From the NCBI RefSeq assembly GCF_008017835.1, contig NZ_VRLT01000026.1, forward strand, positions 62,001 through 126,000: a stretch of 64,000 nucleotides of DNA. Direction: 5' to 3'. Both the position numbers and the translations under genes were made by a program. The notes under the pieces are model-generated. The model searched no databases and was not told the DNA's origin. It saw nothing but the letters and a program-made list of their open reading frames with translations. The first letter of the stretch is position 1. Each line of letters opens with the position of its first letter. Positions 46,821 through 54,555 of this stretch are shown in pieces. Source of the stretch: Mesonia sp. HuA40. Its GTDB lineage: Bacteria; Bacteroidota; Bacteroidia; Flavobacteriales; Flavobacteriaceae.

Positions 46821-46851
46821 TTGGTCTAATTATATCACAAAATTAGACCAA
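46821..46851. promoter_or_regulatory. 11-bp inverted repeat operator at the copper-receptor promoter
   Basis: TTGGTCTAATT and AATTAGACCAA, perfect arms 9 bp apart. The minus-strand -7 box TAATTTTG (46838-46845) lies inside, so a bound protein would block or control the Cys-rich-protein/receptor operon. The half-site TGGTCTA resembles those of HutC/GntR-type regulators, but the arms are further apart. Confidence 0.6.
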
Positions 46852-46916
46852 TACTAGCCTTTCTAAAGCTACTAAAATTACACAAGAAAACCTTTTAAAA
46901 CGAAATCATTCACTGT

Positions 46917-46930
46917 GTAACACCGGTTAC
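46917..46930. promoter_or_regulatory. palindromic operator 3 (GTAAC-N4-GTTAC) of cydAB
   Basis: Perfect inverted repeat GTAAC-ACCG-GTTAC, centred 28.5 bp before the cydA -7 box, hence about -41 from the expected transcription start: the class II activator position. It takes the place of the missing -33 element. Confidence 0.65.
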
Positions 46931-46951
46931 CTATAGAATACAAAAAAACGT

Positions 46952-46959
46952 TAATTTTG
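46952..46959 (+). promoter_or_regulatory. -7 box of the cydAB promoter
   Basis: TAATTTTG fits TAnnTTTG, 18 bp before the cydA ATG, implying a short leader. Confidence 0.6.
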
Positions 46960-46976
46960 TATAAAAATATATTGAA

Positions 46977-48332
46977 ATGGATACAGAAATTCTTGCAAGG
47001 ATCCAGTTTGCTTTCACCATTGCTTTCCATTACATCTACCCGCCATTAAGCATAGGTCTTGGCCTCATAATGGTTTTTATGGAGGGAATGTATTTGAAGA
47101 CTGGAAATAAACAATACGAGGTTTTAACTAGGTTTTGGTTAAAAATTTTTGCTTTAACTTTTGGTATAGGTGTGGCGACAGGTATCATTATGGAATTCGA
47201 GTTTGGCACAAACTGGGCGGTTTATTCCAGATACGTAGGTGATATATTTGGTAGCGCACTAGCAGCAGAAGGTTTATTTGCTTTTGGATTAGAAAGTGCA
47301 TTTTTAGGGATTCTACTTTTTGGTTGGAACAGAGTATCACCTAAAGTTCATTTCATATCAACCATTGGGGTGTTTTTAGGGTCTATGTTTTCAGCGGTGT
47401 GGATTGTTGTAGCAAATAGCTGGCAACAAACACCTGCGGGATATCATATTGTAGGTGAAGATTTTAATGCAAGAGCAGAAGTTACCGATTTCTGGGCGAT
47501 GGTATTCAACCCTTCAAGTGTAGATAGAATCATTCACGTATGGCAAGGTGCTTTTTTAGCCGGTGCTTTTTTAGTATTAAGTGTGCACGCATATTACTTA
47601 ATAAAAGGGCGTTATGTAGAAATATCAAAAAAGGCTTTTAAAATAGCTTTAGGTCTAGCCACAGTAATATCACTTACGCAGCTGTTTTCTGGTCACAGGT
47701 CTGCCGAAGTTGTTGCAGAACATCAGCCTGCAAAACTAGCAGCGCTAGAAGGCCATTATGAAGCAAACGGCGCTGCAGACATGTATTTATTTGGTTGGGT
47801 AGATAACGAAACCCAAGAAGTTACAGGGCTTAAAGTGCCTGGTGGTTTGTCATTTTTATTACACCAGGATTTTGAAGAACCAGTAACGGGACTGAAGGCT
47901 TTCCCTAAAGAAGACAGACCTAGTCAAGTAAATGCTGTATTTCAATTCTATCATATTATGGTGAGTATCGGGATGTTCTTAATAGGTCTAACCTTGTACG
48001 CAAGTTACCTATGGTGGCGAGGCACTTTATTTGAAAAGAAATGGTTGTTACGCATATTTGCGTTCTCAGTTTTATTACCGCAAATAGCAAATCAAGTAGG
48101 CTGGTTTGCTGCTGAGATGGGAAGACAACCTTGGATTGTCTATGGTCATTTAAGAACTAGTGAAGGCTTCTCTCAAGAAGTTTCTTCAAATCAAATACTA
48201 TTTTCTTTGATACTATTTTTAGTGGTCTACACGATATTGTTTCTTTTATTTCTCTATTCGGTAAATAAAAAGATAAAGCAAGGTCCTTATGATGAAGCTA
48301 AGAATCCTGATGAATTTTTAAAATACGTTTAA
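46977..48332 (+). CDS. cydA: cytochrome bd oxidase subunit I
   Basis: Quinol-oxidising subunit of the bd-type terminal oxidase, carrying hemes b558, b595 and d. The 451 residues are of the short Q-loop (CIO-like) form. Visible are the N-terminal FTIAFHYIYPPLSIGL with heme-ligand His18, EGLFAFGLESAFLG, the His of IIHVWQGAFLAG, and EMGRQPWIVYG, the conserved quinol/heme region (GRQPW). It is followed 10 bp later by cydB. The oxidase has high oxygen affinity and resists sulfide, cyanide and NO, fitting the neighbouring sulfide and peroxide genes. Confidence 0.96.
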   Translation: MDTEILARIQFAFTIAFHYIYPPLSIGLGLIMVFMEGMYLKTGNKQYEVLTRFWLKIFALTFGIGVATGIIMEFEFGTNWAVYSRYVGDIFGSALAAEGLFAFGLESAFLGILLFGWNRVSPKVHFISTIGVFLGSMFSAVWIVVANSWQQTPAGYHIVGEDFNARAEVTDFWAMVFNPSSVDRIIHVWQGAFLAGAFLVLSVHAYYLIKGRYVEISKKAFKIALGLATVISLTQLFSGHRSAEVVAEHQPAKLAALEGHYEANGAADMYLFGWVDNETQEVTGLKVPGGLSFLLHQDFEEPVTGLKAFPKEDRPSQVNAVFQFYHIMVSIGMFLIGLTLYASYLWWRGTLFEKKWLLRIFAFSVLLPQIANQVGWFAAEMGRQPWIVYGHLRTSEGFSQEVSSNQILFSLILFLVVYTILFLLFLYSVNKKIKQGPYDEAKNPDEFLKYV

Positions 48333-48342
48333 ACACATACCT

Positions 48343-49380
48343 ATGGAAACTTTTTTAGGTTTAGATTACCCAACACTTTGGTACTTAGTTGTAGGACTTT
48401 TATTTTCTGGTTATGCCATTCTAGAAGGCTTTGATTATGGTGCTGGCGCGTGGCATTTATTTTTCAGGAAAGACTTAAGTAGGCGTATCGCCATTAACGC
48501 CATTGGTCCTTTATGGGATGCCAATCAAGTATGGCTTATTATTGGTGCAGGTGCCTTGTTTGCAGGGTTTCCTGTAATGTATGCCACGATGCTATCGGCT
48601 ATGTATGTACCATTTATGTTGTTTTTAATGCTTCTTGTACTTAGGTCTGCAGCTATCAAATTCAGAAGCGCAGAAGAAATGAAGTGGTGGCGTAAAACGT
48701 GGGACATCATCTATTTTGGCTCAAATGTTTTGATTTCATTCTTGCTAGGTGTTGTTTTAGCTAATATTTTACAAGGCTTTGAACTGGGCGAACACTACAG
48801 TTATAAAGGGGGCATGTTTTTTTCGTTTCTAAATCCTTATGCCATAATGGTAGGATTGACCACAGTATCATTATTTATGACACAAGGAGCCATTTTTCTG
48901 TTGCTTAAAACAGAAGGACGTTTGCATGCCAGGTTAACCTTTTTATTAAAAAAGGGAATGATTTTCTTTATTGTCAGTTTCGCGGCGACATCGCTTTACA
49001 CATTAGTATTTCTTCCAGGTGTTACAGACAAATTTAAGGAGTATCCAATTTTCTTTATAATACCCTTACTTGCATTTTTATCTGTTGCAAATATTCCTCG
49101 TTTAGTATCAAAAAAGAAATATGCTTACGCTTTAGTATTTTCATCTCTAACAATGGCGTTTTTACTTATGTTAGTGGCTTTTCAATTATATCCAGTACTA
49201 TTACCATCTACCATAGCCTCGGAATATAGTGTGACTATTTATAACGCGGCTTCTTCGCAAAAGTCTTTGGGAATTATGTTAACCATAGTAGCCATAGGGT
49301 CACCTTTGCTTGCAGGCTATTTCTTATTTCTTTATAAAACTTTCAACGGAAAAGTGAAGTTAGATGACACCAGCTACTAG
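48343..49380 (+). CDS. cydB: cytochrome bd oxidase subunit II
   Basis: Structural partner of CydA. The 345 residues form about nine membrane segments and open with the typical LWYLVVGLLFSGYAILEGFDYGAGAW, cut here to its key part GFDYGAGAW; NAIGPLWDANQVWLI follows. It is shorter than E. coli CydB (379) and similar to CIO-type forms. The last codons overlap the terminator stem at 49363-49388. No cydDC assembly genes are in the window. Confidence 0.95.
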   Translation: METFLGLDYPTLWYLVVGLLFSGYAILEGFDYGAGAWHLFFRKDLSRRIAINAIGPLWDANQVWLIIGAGALFAGFPVMYATMLSAMYVPFMLFLMLLVLRSAAIKFRSAEEMKWWRKTWDIIYFGSNVLISFLLGVVLANILQGFELGEHYSYKGGMFFSFLNPYAIMVGLTTVSLFMTQGAIFLLLKTEGRLHARLTFLLKKGMIFFIVSFAATSLYTLVFLPGVTDKFKEYPIFFIIPLLAFLSVANIPRLVSKKKYAYALVFSSLTMAFLLMLVAFQLYPVLLPSTIASEYSVTIYNAASSQKSLGIMLTIVAIGSPLLAGYFLFLYKTFNGKVKLDDTSY

Positions 49381-49398
49381 GTCTCATCATCTTTTTTT
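49363..49398 (+). terminator. terminator of cydAB
   Basis: Stem GATGAcACC / GGTcTCATC (one internal mismatch) with an 8-nt loop, overlapping the cydB stop, then ATCTTTTTTTTAG. Confidence 0.65.
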
Positions 49399-49414
49399 TA
49401 GTAAGCATGGGAGC

Positions 49415-49495
49415 TTAGAGACTAACCAAGAAGTGAATAATAATCATAGCTACTACTGCTACTACTATGTGTTTGGCGGTTTTTGAGTTACTCAT
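49415..49495 (-). CDS. 26-residue single-membrane-helix protein
   Basis: A short ORF: MSNSKTAKHIVVAVVAMIII, then HFLVSL. A charged N-terminus precedes one clean hydrophobic helix. A minus-strand -7 box TACATTTG (49520-49527) lies 24 bp before the ATG, at promoter distance. It is convergent with cydB. The size recalls CydX-type bd-oxidase subunits, but CydX lies on the same strand after cydB, so that identity is only a possibility. Too short for standard gene callers. Confidence 0.45.
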   Translation of the reverse strand: MSNSKTAKHIVVAVVAMIIIHFLVSL

Positions 49496-49861
49496 AAGTA
49501 ATATTATTTATTACTACTTCAAATGTAGCCATCGTAAAAACCATAAAGAATGACTTTTGTTAGTTTACGCTTTAACGCTACGCTCTTCCTACGGTCGTGT
49601 TTCTCATAGACTCGCTTTCGCTAAAGTGTAGTAACCTTATTCAGATGCAAGCTAATATATTACCAAATAGTTTATTAAGGGTTACCGTGGACCTAGGATA
49701 CTTAAACAATTCTTTTCAAAAAAAATTGGCTAGAACAAGAGCCTAAAAATCTCTTCAATCGGCATCTATAGTTCGACTAGAAAATCGCCGAAATAATCAA
49801 GTTTAACACGACCTCATTACGATTTAAAAATGAGTAATTCCCACTGCTGCTAAAACCATTT

Positions 49862-50134
49862 CTATTGGCAATAAGGAAGTAAAGTCGCAACAACATCACT
49901 AATCTTAAAGTTAAGAGAGGTAAGATAAGTAACAAGTAACCTTGCACCTAACCTATAATTTGCTTTAAAATCAAGACCTTGAAATGTAGCCCAACCACCA
50001 TTTTCAATGGTCCTTAGAACATACTTATTTTCACAATAAGCTTTTGTAGATACTTCAAGAAATTTATTCAAACCACGTACAACATGGTTGTCTTTTGCAT
50101 TCTGTATAAGTACACAGATAGCAATAAAACTCAC
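49862..50134 (-). CDS. uncertain ORF, possible gene remnant
   Basis: A 90-codon frame starting at GTG with no recognised family. It includes VRGLNKFLEVSTKAYCENKY and RLGARLLVTYLTSLNFKISD. The composition is protein-like rather than low-complexity, but the frame upstream is closed by stops and no promoter was seen. It is probably the tail of a lost island gene. Confidence 0.25.
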   Translation of the reverse strand: MSFIAICVLIQNAKDNHVVRGLNKFLEVSTKAYCENKYVLRTIENGGWATFQGLDFKANYRLGARLLVTYLTSLNFKISDVVATLLPYCQ

Positions 50135-50463
50135 CTCACCTCCTTTTGTTGTCCGCTCAAACTAAGAGCCATTCTCACGCGTTTATTTGAACGCTAGGTC
50201 ATTTTCATCGGCACCTTCTTAAGAATGCGCTAAGTGCATCTCTACGCTATTGCAAAAAAAATACCTTTGATAATCCCTTTCAACATTTTATTTATTTTCT
50301 TTCTAACTTTTATTAAAAATTTTATAATTATTAAATAAACCAAGCTGCATTTATGCATCCTTCAGAATAAATAATTCCACCACAGCTACTTATGACAGTT
50401 TTTGCTTATTAGGGTGCATTTTTCACCCTAAGATGAGATATAGATTATTGGAAATACATTAAA

Positions 50464-50668
50464 ATGAAAATTAAAAAAGACTCCGTATTTTCAAATAACG
50501 TTCACTACTTGGTAGACAGAACTGAGCGCTACATTCGTAAGTTGTTAAATCACATTACTACTCCCTTTGGTAAGAGGGCATACCAAATCATCCCCGCATA
50601 AGAAATTTCTGAATATAATGAAATTATTTAGGAAATGGTAAACCAATAACTTGAGCAAGTTTTATAGT
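50464..50668 (+). pseudogene. remnant of a MarR-type regulator
   Basis: From ATG 50464: VHYLVDRTERYIRKLLNHIT, like the first dimerisation helix of MarR proteins, then directly GKRAYQIIPA, stop (50599-50601), EISEYNEII, stop, EMVNQ. GKRAY...IIPA resembles the segment just after the winged helix in MarR proteins, so the DNA-binding part would have been deleted internally. The match is by eye and short. Confidence 0.4.
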
Positions 50669-50688
50669 AACTGATATAGATAATATAA

Positions 50689-50710
50689 GTTTGAAATCTT
50701 GCGAGGTCAC
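50689..50710 (+). repeat. right attachment-like repeat (degenerate tRNA-Arg 3' end)
   Basis: Matches 37192-37213 at 18 of 22 positions and ends in the same CGAGGTCAC. The upstream sequence does not resemble the rest of the tRNA, so this is not a tRNA duplication. It marks the probable right edge of the island. Confidence 0.65.
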
Positions 50711-50817
50711 GAATAAATATTAAACCTCACTCCATTGCGGGATCACTTGAGTTTGAACGTGAGAATATTTATTTCATAAGGAATCTTCCGCTCAAAGGGC
50801 AATCAGGAAATCAAGGA

Positions 50818-50869
50818 CAATTTCTGAGTTTTTGATTTTTTAAGGGAATAATTTTTTCAAGTCTGTATA
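50818..50869. repeat. second flanking repeat, right copy
   Basis: Partner of 37319-37369: CAATTTCT at the start, TTTTTTAAG, AATAATTTTTT and TTCAAGTC in the same order, and TATA at the end. Confidence 0.55.
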
Positions 50870-51106
50870 TCATCCCCACCCCAAAATTGTACATCAAATA
50901 CTTTAATTTATACACTATTAAATTAGTTAAAAGCCATTTCTTGAACTCTATTTGTCGACAAAGTGGTTTTTGAAAAACAATCACAATTAAATCTAACTTT
51001 CTTATCCTAGCCTTATTGCTTAAATAAAGTAATTTCTTGTCAGAATAATATTGATTTTCCGCAATCACCTAAACAGCAATCCTCCAATCTGTTTAAAGAT
51101 GCGGTA

Positions 51107-51137
51107 ACAAAAAAGCCACGAATTCGGCGTGGCTTTC
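51107..51137 (-). terminator. terminator of the rhodanese gene
   Basis: Stem AAAGCCACG / CGTGGCTTT with a 7-nt loop; TTTTTTG follows on the minus strand. Confidence 0.8.
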
Positions 51138-51155
51138 TTGCTATTGTTCTTTAAA

Positions 51156-51473
51156 TTATTTAGCTACTTCGCCTTCCCAAATAGAAAAGCCTCCTTCTAA
51201 ATTAAAGGTAGAACTAAAGCCTAGTTGATCCATAATCTGACAAGCCTGAGTACTTCTTCCGCCAGACTTGCAATACACATAAAAGTTTTTAGACTTATCT
51301 AATTCTTGAGTACTGTTCATAAATTCTTGAGGCTCTTGAATGTTTGCTAAAATTGCTCCTGGTATAAATCCTTCCTCAAACTCTTCTGGCGTTCTCACAT
51401 CTAACAAGACGGCATTTTTATCGTTGGCAAGTTGATTTCTCCAAGTTTCTTGATCTAAATTTTCCATGTCCAA
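51156..51473 (-). CDS. single-domain rhodanese-like protein
   Basis: Sulfurtransferase fold of 105 residues with LLDVRTPEEFEEGFIPGAIL at the start and the active-site loop YCKSGGRSTQA (Cys in CKSGGRS), followed by FNLEGGFSIWEG. No signal peptide, so cytoplasmic. A -7 box (TACATTTG on the minus strand, 51491-51498) and a terminator make it a single-gene unit. It is the first core gene to the right of the island. Confidence 0.92.
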   Translation of the reverse strand: MDMENLDQETWRNQLANDKNAVLLDVRTPEEFEEGFIPGAILANIQEPQEFMNSTQELDKSKNFYVYCKSGGRSTQACQIMDQLGFSSTFNLEGGFSIWEGEVAK

Positions 51474-51490
51474 TATTTTAATTAGCGTAA

Positions 51491-51498
51491 CAAATGTA
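51491..51498 (-). promoter_or_regulatory. -7 box of the rhodanese promoter
   Basis: Reads TACATTTG on the minus strand, 17 bp before the start codon. Confidence 0.5.
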
Positions 51499-51591
51499 AC
51501 TAATAAAAAAACAACTCAATTAATCCTAAAATGCAAAAATTAAATAAAGCTTTCTAGTATAAAAAAAACACCCTAATTTCGCACCACACAA

Positions 51592-52176
51592 ATGAAAAGC
51601 ATTACACCGCAACCTAATCACGTTTTAATTATAGACAATCACGATAGTTTTGTCTATAATCTTGCCCACTACATCGAAATGAATAACTTCATTCCGATAG
51701 TAAAAAGACCTGATTTAATCGACTTAAATTCTATTGCTAATTACAGCCATATTTTAATTTCACCAGGTCCTGGACTTCCCAAAGAAACACCGTTGCTCGC
51801 AGAAATCATAAAAAAATATGGTCCTAGCAAAAACATTCTAGGAGTATGTTTAGGTCATCAAGCTATAGCTGAAGTTTTAGGTGCCAACTTATATAATCTA
51901 AAAAAAGTATACCATGGAGTATCCTCAAGAATTAAAAGAACAAATACATCCGACGCTTTGTTAAATAGACTACCAACAGAGTTTGATGTGGCCAGATATC
52001 ATTCTTGGGCAGTAAAAGATTTACCAGATTGCCTAACTCCTACTAGTTATGATGAAGAAGGCTGTCTTATGTCTTATGAACACAAGGAACTTAAGTTATT
52101 CGGAGTTCAATTTCATCCCGAATCTATTCTTACACCTTTAGGAATGACTATTCTTAAAAATTGGTTAACAATATGA
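51592..52176 (+). CDS. pabA: glutamine amidotransferase of aminodeoxychorismate/anthranilate synthase
   Basis: Hydrolyses glutamine to supply ammonia for a chorismate-using partner (PabB or TrpE). The 194-residue class I amidotransferase shows IIDNHDSFVYNLAHYIE, oxyanion-hole LISPGPGLP, nucleophile GVCLGHQAIAEVLG and the His/Glu pair in GVQFHPES. No pabB, trpE or other tryptophan gene is adjacent, so folate against tryptophan cannot be settled; pabA is the more likely name outside a trp operon. Confidence 0.85.
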   Translation: MKSITPQPNHVLIIDNHDSFVYNLAHYIEMNNFIPIVKRPDLIDLNSIANYSHILISPGPGLPKETPLLAEIIKKYGPSKNILGVCLGHQAIAEVLGANLYNLKKVYHGVSSRIKRTNTSDALLNRLPTEFDVARYHSWAVKDLPDCLTPTSYDEEGCLMSYEHKELKLFGVQFHPESILTPLGMTILKNWLTI

Positions 52177-52303
52177 ACATTTACATACACTTAACCGAGG
52201 ATAAATATGATTAAACTTCTATTATTAATTTAACAACAATGGTTCGTTTTTTTTAAGTATTTTTACCTTAAAACAACATAATATTAATTACTATTCACAA
52301 AAA

Positions 52304-52726
52304 GTGAAATTTAAGGAATCAACACATAAGCATTATATTCTAAAAGAGATCCTATTAGAACATGGTGATTTTTACTTTTGCAAGGATTTCATTGTGGCCG
52401 AAATTAAGCCAGAAGTATTATGGAATTGGGAAAAGGCTAAGCATTTAATTGCTGTAGCTACAAATTTTTATACAGATGGAATTCCTAATTTATATATTTC
52501 AAATAAAATAAACGCTTATGCCATTGACCCTATGGTTTGGAAGAAAGTAATTGAAACACTTGGACCCACCCACTACATCGCAATTTCTCGTACTAGCTCC
52601 TCAAAAGTAAATCTTTTATTCGAAGAAATGTTTTATAAAGGAGACATTCACCAAGTCGAGAGCTTAGATCAAGCTATAAATTGGTTTAAAAACAATAAAA
52701 ATCTTATGAAAAGGAATAAGATTTAA
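52304..52726 (+). CDS. hypothetical protein (STAS/SEC14-like by pattern)
   Basis: A 140-residue soluble protein beginning at GTG 52304. It has alternating strands and helices: LLEHGDFYFCKDFIVAEI, VLWNWEKAKHLIAVATNFY, PNLYISNKINAYAIDPMVW and a C-terminal SLDQAINWFKNN. This pattern resembles a flavobacterial family usually annotated as STAS/SEC14-like, with no proven role. No partner gene is evident. Confidence 0.6.
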   Translation: MKFKESTHKHYILKEILLEHGDFYFCKDFIVAEIKPEVLWNWEKAKHLIAVATNFYTDGIPNLYISNKINAYAIDPMVWKKVIETLGPTHYIAISRTSSSKVNLLFEEMFYKGDIHQVESLDQAINWFKNNKNLMKRNKI

Positions 52727-52860
52727 CAAGATGTTACCAGTAGCTAAAATGCTAATTTAAAGCATTTTAAGTATCTTTATATCATTAAATCGTATTAACC
52801 TTAAGCAACTTCAAATTTGGTTAGGTGTTTTAGATTAGATGAAGCTTAAGTTAATACAGA

Positions 52861-52894
52861 AATCGGGATTTTTTTCAAATCCCGATTTTTTTTT
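52861..52894. terminator. intrinsic terminator
   Basis: Perfect 11-bp stem AATCGGGATTT / AAATCCCGATT followed by a run of eight T. It lies 135 bp after the hypothetical gene at 52304-52726. Confidence 0.8.
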
Positions 52895-53011
52895 CCACAG
52901 CTACAATCGTTAACTTCAGGTTAAAATACTATTACAATTCCAAGCTAAACTGTACATTTAAATAAAACCACGCAAATGAAACCTTTTATTTGCCTATTAA
53001 AATTAAAAATT

Positions 53012-53164
53012 ATGAGAAAATTATTGCTATCGGCCTTTTTTTTAGGCCTATTTGCCACAAGCTTTGTAGGCTGTCGAGAAAAAAGCGCTACCGAAAAGGC
53101 TGCAGATGATATAGAGAATGCAGCCGAAGATGTTGGCGATGAAATAGAAGATGCCGTAGATTAG
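53012..53164 (+). CDS. small acidic lipoprotein
   Basis: A 50-residue product. The start at 53012 gives a lipoprotein signal MRKLLLSAFFLGLFATSFVG followed by the lipobox Cys; an in-frame ATG 36 bp upstream adds a non-signal stretch. The mature part is short and strongly acidic (EDVGDEIEDAVD), in an entericidin-like or Lpp-like helical style. The function is unknown. It ends just before a terminator at 53188-53217. Confidence 0.7.
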   Translation: MRKLLLSAFFLGLFATSFVGCREKSATEKAADDIENAAEDVGDEIEDAVD

Positions 53165-53187
53165 GTAAATGTAAACTACAAACCATA

Positions 53188-53217
53188 AGCATTCTGGGAA
53201 GCCAGAGTGCTTTTTTT
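53188..53217 (+). terminator. terminator of the small lipoprotein gene
   Basis: Stem AGCATTCTGG / CCAGAGTGCT (one G-T pair), GAAG loop, TTTTTTT after it. Confidence 0.8.
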
Positions 53218-53253
53218 GTCTAAAAACAAAATAGCTAGTTGCATAATAATTGC

Positions 53254-53261
53254 TAAATTTG
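53254..53261 (+). promoter_or_regulatory. -7 box of the kynurenine operon promoter
   Basis: TAAATTTG fits TAnnTTTG, 25 bp before the kynU start at 53286. Confidence 0.5.
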
Positions 53262-53285
53262 TTACACTTACAAACTAAAACAGCT

Positions 53286-54554
53286 ATGACCCAATATAAA
53301 AACAGTCTAGAATTTGCTAAAGAACAAGACGAAAAAGACCCATTAGCAAAATTTAGAAATGAATTTTATTTTCCACAAAACAATCAAAATCAAAATCAAA
53401 TATACCTTTGCGGCAATTCTCTAGGATTGCAACCCAAAAGAACTCAAGAATACATCAATCAAGAATTACAAGACTGGGCGAAATACGGAGTTGAGGGACA
53501 CACCTTAGCAAAAAATCCTTGGGTGCCGTATCATGAATTACTCACCAACAAAATGGCTAAAATCGTAGGTGCAAAACCTAAAGAAGTGGTGATGATGAAC
53601 ACCCTTACGGTTAACCTGCATTTGATGATGGTTAGTTTTTATAGACCTACAGATAGAAAATTTAAAATACTAATTGAAAAAGATGCTTTCCCCTCAGACC
53701 GCTATGCTGTAGAATCGCAATTGCGTTTTCACGGAATTAGTCCAGAAGAAGGACTATTGTTATGGGAACCACGTGAGGGTGAAGAATTATGTAGGTTTGA
53801 AGACTTACAAAAGATTGTGGAAGAACAAGGTAATCGAATTGCCTTGATGATGATAGGCAGTACCAATTATTATACGGGACAATCTTTTCCGCTAAAAAAA
53901 ATTGTACAATTAGGACATCAAAATGAGATAAAAGTAGGATTTGATTTAGCGCATGGCGCCGGTAATATTCAACCTAATTTACATAAAATAGGCGCAGATT
54001 TTGCCGTGTGGTGTTCGTATAAGTACCTCAACAGCGGTCCGGGTAGCGTGGGTGGTTGCTTTGTTCATGAAAGACATGAAAACGATTTAAAACTACCTAG
54101 ATTTGCAGGATGGTGGGGCCACGATAAAGAATCAAGATTTAATATGCGCCAAGATTTTGATCCAATCCCAGGAGCAGAGGGCTGGCAATTGAGCAACCCC
54201 CCAATTTTATCTCTTGCCGCTATAAATGCATCTCTAAGTTTATTTGAAGAGGCCGGCTTTGATAAGCTAATTCAAAAATCAAAAAATTTAACTGGTTATC
54301 TTGAGTTTCTAATTAAAGATTTACAAGATAATCGCATACAAATAATAACACCATCAAACCCCGATGAGCGAGGTTGCCAACTTTCCTTAAAATTGACAGG
54401 AGTTAACAAATCCCTTTTTGACAACTTAATCAAAGACGGCGTAATAACAGATTGGAGAGAACCTAATGTAATTCGAATCGCTCCAGCACCTCTTTATAAT
54501 AATTATGAAGATGTCTTTAAAATGGTTCAATCTTTAAAAAAACACTTGGGTTAA
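53286..54554 (+). CDS. kynU: kynureninase
   Basis: PLP enzyme cleaving 3-hydroxykynurenine to 3-hydroxyanthranilate and alanine. The start at 53286 (MTQYKNSLEFAKEQDEKDPL) is chosen because the -7 box at 53254-53261 lies inside the longer ORF. In 422 residues: YLCGNSLGLQPK, GHTLAKNPWVPYHE, MNTLTVNLHLMM, and the PLP-Lys motif AVWCSYKYLNSGPG. First gene of the pathway operon; kmo starts 1 bp after its stop. Confidence 0.96.
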   Translation: MTQYKNSLEFAKEQDEKDPLAKFRNEFYFPQNNQNQNQIYLCGNSLGLQPKRTQEYINQELQDWAKYGVEGHTLAKNPWVPYHELLTNKMAKIVGAKPKEVVMMNTLTVNLHLMMVSFYRPTDRKFKILIEKDAFPSDRYAVESQLRFHGISPEEGLLLWEPREGEELCRFEDLQKIVEEQGNRIALMMIGSTNYYTGQSFPLKKIVQLGHQNEIKVGFDLAHGAGNIQPNLHKIGADFAVWCSYKYLNSGPGSVGGCFVHERHENDLKLPRFAGWWGHDKESRFNMRQDFDPIPGAEGWQLSNPPILSLAAINASLSLFEEAGFDKLIQKSKNLTGYLEFLIKDLQDNRIQIITPSNPDERGCQLSLKLTGVNKSLFDNLIKDGVITDWREPNVIRIAPAPLYNNYEDVFKMVQSLKKHLG

Positions 54555-54555
54555 G

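Larger units (their letters stand above)
49496..51106. other. decayed right end of the island
   Basis: About 1.6 kb with no convincing intact gene: a 90-codon minus ORF of unknown nature, a MarR-like remnant, the right attachment-like repeat and the second flanking repeat. A degenerate CGCTTTCGCTAAAG word lies near 49611. The 85-codon minus ORF at 50811-51068 is AT-rich with no recognised similarity and is not called. Confidence 0.5.

Noticed and set aside
46917-46930. Reading of the cydA palindrome as a classic FNR box
   Set aside because: FNR sites are TTGAT-N4-ATCAA; this is GTAAC-N4-GTTAC, so only the general Crp/Fnr-type architecture is claimed.
37139-50710. Integrase, transposase or conjugation gene in the island
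   Set aside because: None was recognised in any frame; only the attachment-like repeats remain.
50811-51068. 85-codon minus-strand ORF near the right island edge
   Set aside because: Low-complexity, AT-rich translation with no recognisable family; it overlaps the second flanking repeat, so it is probably chance.
52174-52215. 13-codon ORF after pabA as a leader peptide
   Set aside because: It has no Trp or other attenuator codon run, no downstream terminator/antiterminator pair and no conserved feature.
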